Below, piece by piece: positions 17,120-25,263 of a stretch of 35,921 nt of DNA. Location of the stretch: assembly GCF_900106805.1 (NCBI RefSeq), contig NZ_FNNP01000016.1, forward strand, positions 1 to 35,921, in the 5' to 3' direction. The stretch is from Ruegeria halocynthiae (GTDB lineage: Bacteria > Pseudomonadota > Alphaproteobacteria > Rhodobacterales > Rhodobacteraceae). The notes below the pieces were generated by a model. The model did not search any database and was not told the DNA's origin. It saw only the letters and a program-made list of their open reading frames with translations. Numbering within the stretch: position 1 is the first letter of the stretch; the number at the start of each line of letters is the position of its first letter. The position numbers and the translations under genes are program-made.

Positions 17120-18022
17120 TTACCCAGAGGTCTGTCTCATACCCACCTGATGATAAGACGCAATCACTTCGATGATGGCCCGTATGGCCAGCGGCTTATG
17201 CTTTGTTGGGGGCGTCATCGCATAAATACCGCCTGCGCGGAGCGACCATTCAGGCAGCAAGCGGACCAGTCGGCCCGCGGCGATATCGTCATAGACAAGA
17301 AAATCCGGCAATACCGAAAAACACGCTCCAGCGGCGATGGCTCTGCTTATCGCGGGCGATGCATTGAGTTTGAAAGACGAAGTGACGGTAATGTCTTGAA
17401 CCTCGCTACCTTTCGAAAACTGCCACGTGGTCGCATTTTTGAGGGCGGCGTTGGTGACGAAAGATTGCCCAGTCAGGTGATTTGGCTCAGTGACACTTTG
17501 GGCCAGTCCGGGTGACGCAACCACCCATTCCTCGAACGTCCCGACTTTGCGCATTTGATTTGATGAGTCGCTCGGCCATCCGACACGGAAGCCAAGATCA
17601 AAATGGTGTTCAACCGGGTCAAGTCGATCATCGCTGAGGTGAAGATCAATCGTGACGCCTGCGTTACCCTGAACAAATTTCGCCAAAAGCGGGGCGAGAT
17701 GCAGTGTGCCGTAATCCACTGGCGCTGTTATTCGAAAATGTCCTTCGGGGATCGCTTTACCAGACTGGACCTCCGCATAGGCTTCTTCGGCTTGGTTTAG
17801 CGCTGCCTTGGCTTGTTCATAAAACCGAAGTCCCGCATCTGTTGGGTGCATGTGGCGCGTGTTGCGATGCAAAAGGGCCGTGCCCAGCTCTTCTTCCAGG
17901 GTCAGAATTTGCTTGCTGACAACGGCTTTGCTTATGTTCAATGCTTTTGCTGCGCCGGTGATCGTACCCGCATCCACCACGGCGACAAAATAGCTGATCC
18001 TGTTGAAGTTCACATTCTTCAA
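17120..18022 (-). CDS. LysR family regulator, divergent from SnoaL/dioxygenase operon
   Basis: 300 aa. The HTH is clear: FNRISYFVAVVDAGTITGAA then NISKAVVSKQILTLEEELG and HRNTRHMHPTDAG. The C-terminal effector domain follows from about residue 90 (GHFRITAPVDYGTLHLAPLL), close to the AaeR/DmlR-like subgroup. The start is TTG at 18022, or GTG at 18013; AAGGTG upstream of the TTG doubles as part of an inverted repeat. It is divergently transcribed from the tandem SnoaL and intradiol dioxygenase genes, the usual arrangement for a LysR activator and its target. The inducer is unknown. Confidence 0.92.
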   Translation of the reverse strand: MKNVNFNRISYFVAVVDAGTITGAAKALNISKAVVSKQILTLEEELGTALLHRNTRHMHPTDAGLRFYEQAKAALNQAEEAYAEVQSGKAIPEGHFRITAPVDYGTLHLAPLLAKFVQGNAGVTIDLHLSDDRLDPVEHHFDLGFRVGWPSDSSNQMRKVGTFEEWVVASPGLAQSVTEPNHLTGQSFVTNAALKNATTWQFSKGSEVQDITVTSSFKLNASPAISRAIAAGACFSVLPDFLVYDDIAAGRLVRLLPEWSLRAGGIYAMTPPTKHKPLAIRAIIEVIASYHQVGMRQTSG

Positions 18023-18075
18023 ACGTCACCTTTTAGCTGACAGTCATTCCACAAACTGTCTCTTTAGGTGACGTT
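18022..18075. promoter_or_regulatory. Nested inverted repeats in LysR/SnoaL divergent promoter
   Basis: The outer pair AACGTCACCT (18022-18031) and AGGTGACGTT (18066-18075) is a perfect 10-bp inverted repeat with 34 bases between. Inside it, GACAGT (18039-18044) and ACTGTC (18055-18060) form a second one. LysR proteins bind dyads of this kind; the outer left arm overlaps the regulator's own ribosome binding site, which would fit autorepression. Binding is inferred. Confidence 0.65.
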
Positions 18076-18229
18076 ATGTGGTCACTAGGTTCTCTGCAAC
18101 AATTGAAGGTTTTAGCGCAAGGCGAGCTGACGGTGCGGTTCCATGCTGAAACATCCAAAATCATCAATCTGTCGGATTTCTACAAAACGCTGACAGACGT
18201 CCCCCATCTGGCTGCTTAGGAGGCAACTC

Positions 18230-19063
18230 ATGAAATATCTAATGGTGGCATCAGCAATGTTATTCGCCGTGAGCGTTCCCGCTTTTGCCGGCGAGAATGA
18301 AAACAAGGCGGCGGCACTTCGCGCCCTGACTGAGATGTTCGATGCTCAGAATGTTGAATTGATCGATGAACTTTTTCACCCAGACTACATTCAGCATTCA
18401 CCGTCCATAGCCGATGAGCGTGAAGGTATCCGGGCAAGCGTGATCTCGATGAAAGAAAACGGCATGAAACCACAGCGGGAAATTGCGCGTGTTCTGGCGC
18501 AGGGTGATCTTGTCGGCGTTCAGGCACGAGTGAGTATTGGTAATGAGACCGCCATCGTTGGAGACATCTTCCGTTTTGAGAACGGCCAGATCATCGAACA
18601 CTGGGACACGACCCAAACCGAAGTTCCCCAATCCGAAACCGCCAACGGTAATTCGATGATCGACGGCGGCGGAGATGTGGACAAATACGTCTCAAACATG
18701 GATCTTGCGCGCAATACGGTGAACGCGATTGAGTTCTTTGACCGTGGGATCGCCGGGGACATCGAAACTCTGAAACGACTCTTCGGTGCGGAGTACGTTC
18801 AGCATAACCCGAGAGTCCCTAACGGAACCGAACCCATCTTTGGCTTTTTCAAGGATAGTGACGGCACACTTGGCAATGTCACCGTACATCAGACAATCTC
18901 TGACGGTGATCTGACCATGGCGCTGGTGGAATATGCCGATTGGGGCAATGCGGTGATCGAGATTGTGCGCCACGATGACGAAGGCAAGATCGTGGAGCAT
19001 TGGGATATCGTACAAGAGATTCCGGCCGCCGAGGACTTCGCCCACGGGAACGGTATGTTCTGA
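18230..19063 (+). CDS. Secreted protein with two SnoaL/NTF2-like domains
   Basis: 277 aa; AGGAGG before the ATG is strong. Residues 1-20 are a signal peptide (MLFAVSVPAFA before GEN), so it is periplasmic or outside the cell. Two SnoaL-like cone-fold domains occur in tandem, about 25-150 and 160-277. They share matched phrases: HPDYIQHSP versus GAEYVQHNP, and GQIIEHWDTTQ versus GKIVEHWDIVQ, each closing with an HGN/NGN-type end. SnoaL-like proteins bind or isomerise small hydrophobic or polyketide-type molecules, but many have no known role. It is first in an operon with the intradiol dioxygenase at 19113 and divergent from a LysR gene. Confidence 0.85.
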   Translation: MKYLMVASAMLFAVSVPAFAGENENKAAALRALTEMFDAQNVELIDELFHPDYIQHSPSIADEREGIRASVISMKENGMKPQREIARVLAQGDLVGVQARVSIGNETAIVGDIFRFENGQIIEHWDTTQTEVPQSETANGNSMIDGGGDVDKYVSNMDLARNTVNAIEFFDRGIAGDIETLKRLFGAEYVQHNPRVPNGTEPIFGFFKDSDGTLGNVTVHQTISDGDLTMALVEYADWGNAVIEIVRHDDEGKIVEHWDIVQEIPAAEDFAHGNGMF

Positions 19064-19112
19064 AGAGACAGGAGGCGGCATACTGATTGCCATCATCCGA
19101 GAGGAGCCAGAT

Positions 19113-19739
19113 ATGAAAGCCAGTAAATCCACGCGTCGCAACCTTTTGACCGGATTGGCCACTCTTGCCGGAGAGGTCTTCTTTCGGCGTCGGGCTGACG
19201 CAGCAGGAATGACGCCCCGCGCCACCGAAGGGCCATTCTATCCGACGCCTTCCATGCGGATGCCAGATGTAGACAACGATCTGGTCAAGGTCATGGGGCT
19301 CGTGGAAGAAGCCGGCGGCGAAGTGATCACGCTGAGGGGTCGCATAACCGACAGAAAAGGTACCCCTCGGTCAGGACACAGGATCGAAATCTGGCAGTGC
19401 GATCTCAATGGAAAATACCTCCATCCAGGAGACGGCCGCAATGTGGTCTATGACAAGGGCTTTCAGGGTTTCGGTCATGACATCACTGACGAGGGCGGTC
19501 GCTATAGTTTCCGCACGATCAAACCTGGCAAATATCCGGGCCGTACACCCCATATCCACGTCAAAGTCCTTGATGGCGATACCGAACTGCTCACAACGCA
19601 ATTCTATGTGGCTGGTGAGCCCGAAAACAAACGCGACAGCCTTTTCCGCCGCCTTTCAGACGAACAAGCTGAAAGCGTTTCGATGGTTTTTGTTGAAACG
19701 ACCTCAGGAACCGAGACTGAAGTCGACGTACAAGTTTGA
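19113..19739 (+). CDS. Tat-exported intradiol ring-cleavage dioxygenase
   Basis: 208 aa. GAGGAG at 19101-19106 sets the ATG at 19113. The N-terminus KSTRRNLLTGLATLAG is a twin-arginine-type signal, so the folded Fe(III) enzyme should go to the periplasm. The ligand set of protocatechuate/catechol dioxygenases is complete: Tyr102 (GKYLHPGD), Tyr141 (GKYPGRTPHIH), His147 and His149. EGPFYPT near residue 40 is the family entry motif. The length is that of single-subunit periplasmic homologues rather than of PcaH/PcaG pairs. These enzymes cleave catechol-type rings between the hydroxyls. It follows the tandem SnoaL gene by about 50 bases and probably shares its transcript. The substrate is unknown. 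Confidence 0.88.
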   Translation: MKASKSTRRNLLTGLATLAGEVFFRRRADAAGMTPRATEGPFYPTPSMRMPDVDNDLVKVMGLVEEAGGEVITLRGRITDRKGTPRSGHRIEIWQCDLNGKYLHPGDGRNVVYDKGFQGFGHDITDEGGRYSFRTIKPGKYPGRTPHIHVKVLDGDTELLTTQFYVAGEPENKRDSLFRRLSDEQAESVSMVFVETTSGTETEVDVQV

Positions 19740-19888
19740 ATTTGCAAGTTGATGTAGCCGACAATCCGCTCCACGCGGCATTCGCCACACAAGCTCGAAG
19801 TCGACTTACTGCGATGCGGTAGCACCCTTGCAGGCCGAAGGTTAATAACTTCATTTGCCGGCCCAGAGCAGACATTGAGCACGGTCTC

Positions 19889-19940
19889 AAAATGCTTCGG
19901 TGTGGCCCGTCGAAGCGGCCGTTCGTCGCATTATAGCAAG
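19889..19940 (+). repeat. Dispersed intergenic repeat, copy 5 (partial)
   Basis: AATGCTTCGGTGTGGCCCGT then CGAAGCGGCCGTTCGTCGCA resembles the TGCTGCGGTCGCAGCCCGCA plus GTTCGCTGCG pair of copies 3 and 8, diverged. It lies just upstream of the AOC-like gene's stop. Confidence 0.45.
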
Positions 19941-20037
19941 TATTCCCGGAAAGTTTGAAACCAGGCCGCGAAAGCCACTTAAGACCGACAAAGTTCCAGA
20001 CCATTCGAAACTGTTCAGAAACAAAAGCGCAGCCGTC

Positions 20038-20499
20038 CTAGTCAGGGATTTCCACTGTTCCGACTATGTGAGTTCGCCTCAGAGGCAACGCTTGGTATGC
20101 TGAGGCGATGTCTGTTGTCGCGATGCCGCTGCCGGTCATCCCTTCGTAGCGCCCCGTCCCGGTGATGATTTCCCAAGTGTTTGCCGCGCCTTTCTCACCA
20201 GCCTTCCATCGCATGGTAAAAGTATCATCACCTTCACCGAATACGCATATTCCATTGATCGAGTTGGTGCCGTCTTCGAATCCAAATCCCGAACCCAAAC
20301 ATCTGGCGGGCCCGCCATCCACTGGACCCTCAATTACTTCAAAGCCGCCCGTATTATCCGTCAGGTGAAAAATGTGATCACCAAGATCAAAGTTCTCTTG
20401 GTTCAGAGGGTAGACATTGTTGATCTCGATGCGTTGCTCGTCAGCACTGGCGGGAACACCAAGTATCGCCAAAAGCTGGATGATCCGTAGGGTTCTCAT
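20038..20499 (-). CDS. Secreted allene-oxide-cyclase-barrel-like protein
   Basis: 153 aa from the ATG at 20499; GGAG is 6 bases upstream. Residues 1-20 look like a signal peptide (LRIIQLLAILGVPASA before DEQ). The mature part is beta-rich with TFTMRWKAGEKGAANTWEII and TGTGRYEGMTGSG, which match the last strands of AOC-barrel/dirigent-like proteins, in which a G-x-G-x-F/Y-x-G-x-x-G motif closes the barrel. Two Cys residues (PARCLG and NGICVFG) could pair. Bacterial homologues have no known function. It is monocistronic. Confidence 0.72.
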   Translation of the reverse strand: MRTLRIIQLLAILGVPASADEQRIEINNVYPLNQENFDLGDHIFHLTDNTGGFEVIEGPVDGGPARCLGSGFGFEDGTNSINGICVFGEGDDTFTMRWKAGEKGAANTWEIITGTGRYEGMTGSGIATTDIASAYQALPLRRTHIVGTVEIPD

Positions 20500-20881
20500 T
20501 TGGTTCTCCAAAAAATGTCACTCATCTTAGGGGCCGTCGAAGCATTTACAATCAGCAAAACGCTGATGACCGTCCACTTATGGTGTGCAGGGAAAGCGCC
20601 AATGCAATGTCGAGATAGGTTCTCTGTCCGAGTTCGCCGCTTGCGGAGCGAACGTCACCAGCCAAAGCGTGGATGTCTGGTGATTGGCAGGCGCACTGAG
20701 AAATCAGGAATTGGCCTTTGCTCTGAAATGCCTGTCTTACCCGGTCCAAAGCTGGGTGCGCTGCGGGGCATTGGGCGGCTCTTGAGACCACAGCGGCCAG
20801 ATTAAATTCAACTATGCAATGCAGTAACTCGAAGACATGAGCAATTGAACTCACGCGACATAAATACGCGTATGTGACTCT
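20500..20881. other. Intergenic stretch between two minus-strand genes
   Basis: About 380 bases with open frames on both strands but no start, ribosome site or recognisable domain. ATACGCGTAT at 20864-20873 is a palindrome inside CGCGACATAAATACGCG; a related CGCGACATAAATATGC occurs near 34260. The promoter for the AOC-like gene should be near 20530. Confidence 0.45.
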
Positions 20882-21286
20882 TCAGAGAACCGAGATCACA
20901 AAAGCAACTCCGACCAGTGCCGTAAGTGCCGCTGCGATCCGCCAAGGCGTTCTTACGCCAGTAGCTTTCTCGACTTCGCGAGGAAAAAAAGCGGAAAAAC
21001 TGCCAGCGACAAAAGCGCCGACGAGGATTGCCAGTTTTGCCCATAGCAGGTCGTTGGAAACGCCGAATAGCGCAAGCATGGCCAGAACAATCCCAAGTGA
21101 CAAAAAGCCACCGCCCATCACTTTGTAAAGCGCACCAAGTATTCGCAGGGTTGCTTCGCTGAGTTCATCGTTTTTGGTGATTTCAGCATGATAGTCCAAA
21201 GGAGGTTCCGCGCGGACATATTTTAGTCCCATTGCCAATACGCCTAAGGACGCTACGAGGTTAAGAATGACGCTGAGAAAAAGCAT
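20882..21286 (-). CDS. Small four-helix membrane protein
   Basis: 134 aa from the ATG at 21286, with GAGG about 9 bases upstream; an upstream ATG at 21328 is in frame but lacks a ribosome site. Four hydrophobic segments are visible: MLFLSVILNLVASLGVLAM, then GGGFLSLGIVLAMLALFG, AKLAILVGAFVAGSFSAF and IAAALTALVGVAFVISVL. The first loop (about 45 residues, RAEPPLDYHAEITKNDELSE) is charged. I do not recognise the family; the function is unknown. It is transcribed alone. Confidence 0.75.
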   Translation of the reverse strand: MLFLSVILNLVASLGVLAMGLKYVRAEPPLDYHAEITKNDELSEATLRILGALYKVMGGGFLSLGIVLAMLALFGVSNDLLWAKLAILVGAFVAGSFSAFFPREVEKATGVRTPWRIAAALTALVGVAFVISVL

Positions 21287-21385
21287 TTTATTCGACCTCG
21301 TTATTGCTTCCGGTGCGGGAATTGGCACGAGTGCTTTTTATACAAATGGTCTACCCCCCGCGAGTACAAAGATAAGATCTGCCTT

Positions 21386-21460
21386 TACGGTCATTCGCTG
21401 CGTTTGCGTACGCAAGTGCCGGACGAGTAATCTCAACGAGCGCGGAACTGCCGTTCAACA
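21386..21460 (+). repeat. Dispersed intergenic repeat, copy 6
   Basis: ACGGTCATTCGCTGCGTTTG followed by CGTACGCAAG and then GCGCGGAACTGCCG. The core and the downstream GAACTGC block match copies 2 and 8. It lies upstream of the cyclase gene. Confidence 0.6.
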
Positions 21461-21528
21461 ATCCTGACCGTTAAGTTTCGGATGGCCTATTGTTTCATCT
21501 GCCGTTATGCAGGATCAGGGAGGCAACC

Positions 21529-23271
21529 GTGGAGCGACAGCTGGCAGCAATTCTGGTCGCAGATATGGTTGGCTATACTCGTCGTATGGAGCGAGACGAA
21601 TCTGGCACGCTTGCTGCGTTATCTGCTCACCTAGACGGAACAGTTGCTCCTCTGATCAATCGTCACCGTGGACGGATTGTGAAACTCATGGGCGATGGTC
21701 TTTTGGCAAGTTTCAACAGTGCTGCGGACGCGGTTTCTTGCGCCGTCGAATGGCAGCAGGCGCGCTCGGACGAGCCAGATCCGCTGCGTTTCCGCATAGG
21801 CATCAATCTCGGTGACATTATCATGCAGGAGGATGATGTCTTTGGCTCTGGCGTCAACCTAGCCTCTCGTTTAGAGCAGCTTGCCCCGCCAGGAGGTGTG
21901 CTCGTCTCGGATGCTGTCTATCGCGTGGTTGGCAACCGCATTTCGGTCGTGTGGGAGGATGCGGGCACACATACCATCAAGAACCTCGCCGAGCCTGTAA
22001 AGGCTTGGCGCATTGGAGGAGCGGAGCAAGCACAGCCTGACGCGAAGAAAGCGGCTACACCCCACAAAGCCACCATCGCAGTTCTACCCTTACACAATAT
22101 GAGTGACGATCCCGAGCAGGCATTCTTCAGCGACGGCATTGCAGAAGACATTATCACCGGGTTGTCTCGATTTCGCACACTTCAGGTTATTTCCAGAAAT
22201 GCATCTTTCCGTTTTAGAGCACAGGAAACCGATCCGGCAGAGATCGCCGCTGAATTGGGTGCCGATTATCTCGTAACAGGCAGCGTTCGAAAGACCGGCA
22301 GTCGGGTAAGGATTTCTATACAGCTCGCTGACGCTGTTACCGGCTCGCAACTATGGTCGGAACGATACGATCGCGAGTTGGAAGACATTCTGTCCGTTCA
22401 GGACGAAGTGGCCCGCAACATCGTTGCGGTGCTTCCGGGACGTGTTCAACACAACGTTGTCGACCGATCGGCGCAGAAGCCAGCAGATGAGATGAAGGCC
22501 TATGAGCTGATGCTACGAAGCAAAGCTCTTCGAGATGGCCTGAATGCAAGGGACACGGCCAAAGCACGAGCTTTGCTGGAACGGGCTATTGCGCTCGATC
22601 CGTCCATCGCTCGGTCTTACATGTACCTCTCAGACACCTATGTTATCGATCTTTGGCTCGGATTGGCAGACTCTGAAGCTTCTGACCACATCCTGCAAAT
22701 CGCCCGAAAGGGCGCCGCACTGGACAATCGGGACGTCTACATTCAAGATCAACTGGGTTTTGCTTATCTCTGCGCACGCCTCTGGGACGAAGCAAATGCG
22801 CAGTTCGAAAAGACGCTGTCGCAGATCGAAAACGAAGCGGAGTCCATGGCGTGGTGCGGCTATGGTTTTCTGTTGCTGGGGAGGCACGAGAAGGCGAGAG
22901 AGGTCGTATCGGAAGCGATGCGGTTGGACCCGTTGCATCCGTCGTCCATTGATTGGATCATGGGGCAGATAGAGTTTTTTTGCGGAAACTATGAGGCAGC
23001 ACTCGGCTTCTTGATGGGAGAGGCGCGGCTCAACTCGTTGGCTGCGGCTTTCGTGGCAGCTTCTTACGCGCATCTTGGCCGGCAATCTGAGGCGGCGGCT
23101 GCCTTGCTGGAATTTATCGCGGAACGTCATGATGAATTTGGAAGCCGTGGCATCGAGGTGACCGAAGAAAGTCTTTCCACTCTTGCGCGCGGCTATGAAT
23201 CCATGTGGCGGCAACTGGGCGATTTCGAAGTTCTGGCAACCGGTTTGCGCAAAGCTGGTTTGCCTGACTGA
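21529..23271 (+). CDS. Class III adenylate/guanylate cyclase with TolB-like and TPR regions
   Basis: 580 aa. The start is GTG at 21529, with GGGAGG 5 bases upstream (21518-21523). Residues 1-160 are the cyclase homology domain: metal-binding Asp12 in VADMVGYTR, Asp56 in KLMGDGLLASF with Lys52 close by, and Asn110/Arg114 in FGSGVNLASRLEQL for transition-state binding. Residues about 175-300 are TolB-like (IAVLPLHNMSDDPEQAFFSD; SVRKTGSRVRISIQLADA). The rest is TPR-type helical repeat (AKARALLERAIALDPSIARS). No membrane segment is seen. The layout is common in rhizobia and roseobacters; cAMP is the likely product. It is convergent with the 74-aa gene, only 1 base apart. Confidence 0.93.
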   Translation: MERQLAAILVADMVGYTRRMERDESGTLAALSAHLDGTVAPLINRHRGRIVKLMGDGLLASFNSAADAVSCAVEWQQARSDEPDPLRFRIGINLGDIIMQEDDVFGSGVNLASRLEQLAPPGGVLVSDAVYRVVGNRISVVWEDAGTHTIKNLAEPVKAWRIGGAEQAQPDAKKAATPHKATIAVLPLHNMSDDPEQAFFSDGIAEDIITGLSRFRTLQVISRNASFRFRAQETDPAEIAAELGADYLVTGSVRKTGSRVRISIQLADAVTGSQLWSERYDRELEDILSVQDEVARNIVAVLPGRVQHNVVDRSAQKPADEMKAYELMLRSKALRDGLNARDTAKARALLERAIALDPSIARSYMYLSDTYVIDLWLGLADSEASDHILQIARKGAALDNRDVYIQDQLGFAYLCARLWDEANAQFEKTLSQIENEAESMAWCGYGFLLLGRHEKAREVVSEAMRLDPLHPSSIDWIMGQIEFFCGNYEAALGFLMGEARLNSLAAAFVAASYAHLGRQSEAAAALLEFIAERHDEFGSRGIEVTEESLSTLARGYESMWRQLGDFEVLATGLRKAGLPD

Positions 23272-23272
23272 C

Positions 23273-23497
23273 TCACTTTACCAAGGGTCCGTGTAGTGCA
23301 ATATGCCAATCGACGTCGGCTTCAGAGATACCGGAATCTTGCCGTTCAACCTTGCTCATTCTCGTAGGATCGTTTCGCTTTGTCAGCAGGGAACGGAACG
23401 ACTCCCTGATCTTTTCAAGGAAGGTGAGCGAATCTTCAGCGCTTGGGACTGTGGCTTTACGATGTGATACAAACTCACGAGGATCTGCATATTTCAT
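23273..23497 (-). CDS. Hypothetical 74-aa protein
   Basis: AGGAG is about 7 bases before the ATG at 23497, and the frame closes just beside the cyclase stop, which supports a real gene. The protein is charged and soluble, with no signal peptide, Cys or known motif; the middle (SLTFLEKIRESFRSLL) looks helical and the end is ISEADVDWHIALHGPLVK. It is divergent from the GcvA-type LysR at 23600, which could control it. Function unknown. Confidence 0.6.
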   Translation of the reverse strand: MKYADPREFVSHRKATVPSAEDSLTFLEKIRESFRSLLTKRNDPTRMSKVERQDSGISEADVDWHIALHGPLVK

Positions 23498-23599
23498 GTA
23501 TCTCTCCTGTTCTGGGTATACGCTTAAAATCAGAGCAAATCAGGAATCTCACAAGCGCCGTTTCTTGACATTCATTGTTCCAAAAAGTCACAATCGATC

Positions 23600-24496
23600 A
23601 TGCCAAGAATTTTACCGCCCTTAAATCCGCTACGCGCCTTTGAGGCTGCTGGAAGGTTAGGTAGCTTTACCCGCGCAGCGGAGGAATTAAACGTATCGCA
23701 CTCTGCAATTTCCCGTCACGTTCGCGGGTTGGAAAAGCAGCTAAACGTGCATCTCTTCCGGACGCAAAAATCCGGTGTTGCCCTCACCGAACAGGGGCAA
23801 ATCTACTTGGGACAGATCACACCCGCACTTGATCAAATTGCCATCGCAACTGATGCTTTGACCTCTGCACCCAAAGGTGTCGTTACCATGACGACAGAGA
23901 GTGCCGTAGCACAAAAATGGCTGGTGCCGCGACTCCCGCGACTAAAAGCAGCGCATCCGGAGATTGACTTGCGACTTTCGATCACAGCGGAGGTCATGGA
24001 TATTGAAGCGCACGATTTCGATCTGGGCTTAAGATTTCTCCGCACCCACCCAGACGAAGGATACGACCTGTTGTTCCCATCTCTGGTCAGAGCATTTGCC
24101 GCCCCAAGCTTTGCGCCCAATGCCAGCTCTAAGGTTGATTTAGAGGCTCTGGCATCCGGCCCATTGATTGAAGAGGCAACTTTCCGACTTTGGCCAGAAT
24201 GGTTCTCAAAATCTGGTTTGAAAGAGGTTCCTACTCTTGATCTGCCTCATCCATTAGGAGCGCTGCTGTCAATCCAGTCAGCCGTGGCGGGCTTGGGGGC
24301 GGTTCTGATGGATCAGCACCTTTGTCAAACAGAGGTTGAGACGGGTGCGTTGGTGCGCCTCAACGACGTGGAAATTCGTTTTGGTGGATATTACCTCGCC
24401 ACCAACCAACGCGCAGGAAGGCGGCGAGCCGTCCGCGTTGTGCGAAAGTGGCTGCAGCAGGAGACGCGATCCGGTCAAGGGGTCGCTACTGCATAG
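23600..24496 (+). CDS. LysR family regulator, GcvA type
   Basis: 298 aa. The opening LPPLNPLRAFEAAGRLGSFT then VSHSAISRHVRGLEKQL is the standard GcvA-type HTH (glycine-cleavage and beta-lactamase regulators share it). The effector domain begins near residue 90 (GVVTMTTESAVAQKWLVPRL) with DIEAHDFDLGLRF and a GLGAVLMD loop. It is divergent from the 74-aa gene and followed 18 bases later by the NTF2-like/dehydrogenase-like pair in the same direction. The subgroup name describes sequence type, not its ligand. Confidence 0.92.
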   Translation: MPRILPPLNPLRAFEAAGRLGSFTRAAEELNVSHSAISRHVRGLEKQLNVHLFRTQKSGVALTEQGQIYLGQITPALDQIAIATDALTSAPKGVVTMTTESAVAQKWLVPRLPRLKAAHPEIDLRLSITAEVMDIEAHDFDLGLRFLRTHPDEGYDLLFPSLVRAFAAPSFAPNASSKVDLEALASGPLIEEATFRLWPEWFSKSGLKEVPTLDLPHPLGALLSIQSAVAGLGAVLMDQHLCQTEVETGALVRLNDVEIRFGGYYLATNQRAGRRRAVRVVRKWLQQETRSGQGVATA

Positions 24497-24514
24497 TTCC
24501 TCGCAGTTGGCAGT

Positions 24515-25237
24515 ATGAAATCAAACACAACAGATTGTCCGACTTCTGGGCTCGAAGTCGCGTTGAATGAAATCGCTGCCAACTGTGACGGCGGGAATGT
24601 TGACTTGACCGGTGATGTCGCAGCTACCAAGATTGAAGACGAGTACTTTGGCACGACATTCGCTGACTACCTGACGCTGATTAAACCCGAATACCGCTGG
24701 CAAACCGGGATGAAAACGTGCTTTGGTCCTGCAAACTTCTCGTATTTGCGTGACCACAGTGGCATTTCCCGACGCCTTGATGAAATTGGCCCCAATGCGC
24801 TAACTTCGCTGAAACGCAATTGCTGCTCTCTGGGGGACATTTTGATACCTGATTTTGAGACTGCACACAGAATGGCGAAAGCGCATTGCGACGCCTGGAC
24901 CGAACGAAATCCAGGGGCCGTGGCAAGCCGCTACGCAAATAACACGACCATGGGTATGAACCGCGGCGACCCGATGACAAGCCAAGCCGAAATCGCCGAA
25001 ATGGCTGCGGGTTTTATGGCCGACTTTCCCGATCTCACCCTCAAGCTCGACAGTGTTTTAGTTGCCGATCACCATATGGTCTACGCATGGACCTTTGAGG
25101 GCCACCACAAAGACACAGGCAGCCATGTGAAGTTCTCAGGTTGGGAGGAATGGGATTTGGACAACGATCTAAATGTGATCAAGTCGTTGGGCTGGTATGA
25201 CAGCGCCGATTATGAACGCCAGGTTGCTGGCGAATGA
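24515..25237 (+). CDS. NTF2/SnoaL-like protein with unusual N-terminal extension
   Basis: 240 aa as read from the ATG at 24515. Residues about 120-240 are a SnoaL/NTF2-like domain: AHCDAWTERNPGAVASRYAN, then FMADFPDLTLKLDSVLVAD and VYAWTFEGHHKDTGSHVKF. The first about 115 residues are not part of that fold; they are Cys-containing (KTCFGPANF, KRNCCSLGD) and I do not recognise them. An internal ATG at 24872 would give the bare domain; neither start has a good ribosome site. The ORF overlaps the next gene region, with its stop at 25235-25237. It probably acts with the dehydrogenase-like product. Confidence 0.7.
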   Translation: MKSNTTDCPTSGLEVALNEIAANCDGGNVDLTGDVAATKIEDEYFGTTFADYLTLIKPEYRWQTGMKTCFGPANFSYLRDHSGISRRLDEIGPNALTSLKRNCCSLGDILIPDFETAHRMAKAHCDAWTERNPGAVASRYANNTTMGMNRGDPMTSQAEIAEMAAGFMADFPDLTLKLDSVLVADHHMVYAWTFEGHHKDTGSHVKFSGWEEWDLDNDLNVIKSLGWYDSADYERQVAGE

Positions 25238-25263
25238 TAATCGCTGACAAGGAGGCAGGGACC

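Noticed and set aside
20552..20854. 100-codon open frame on the minus strand between AOC-like and membrane protein genes
   Set aside because: No ribosome site or domain, Cys-rich random-looking composition, and an overlapping open frame on the other strand.
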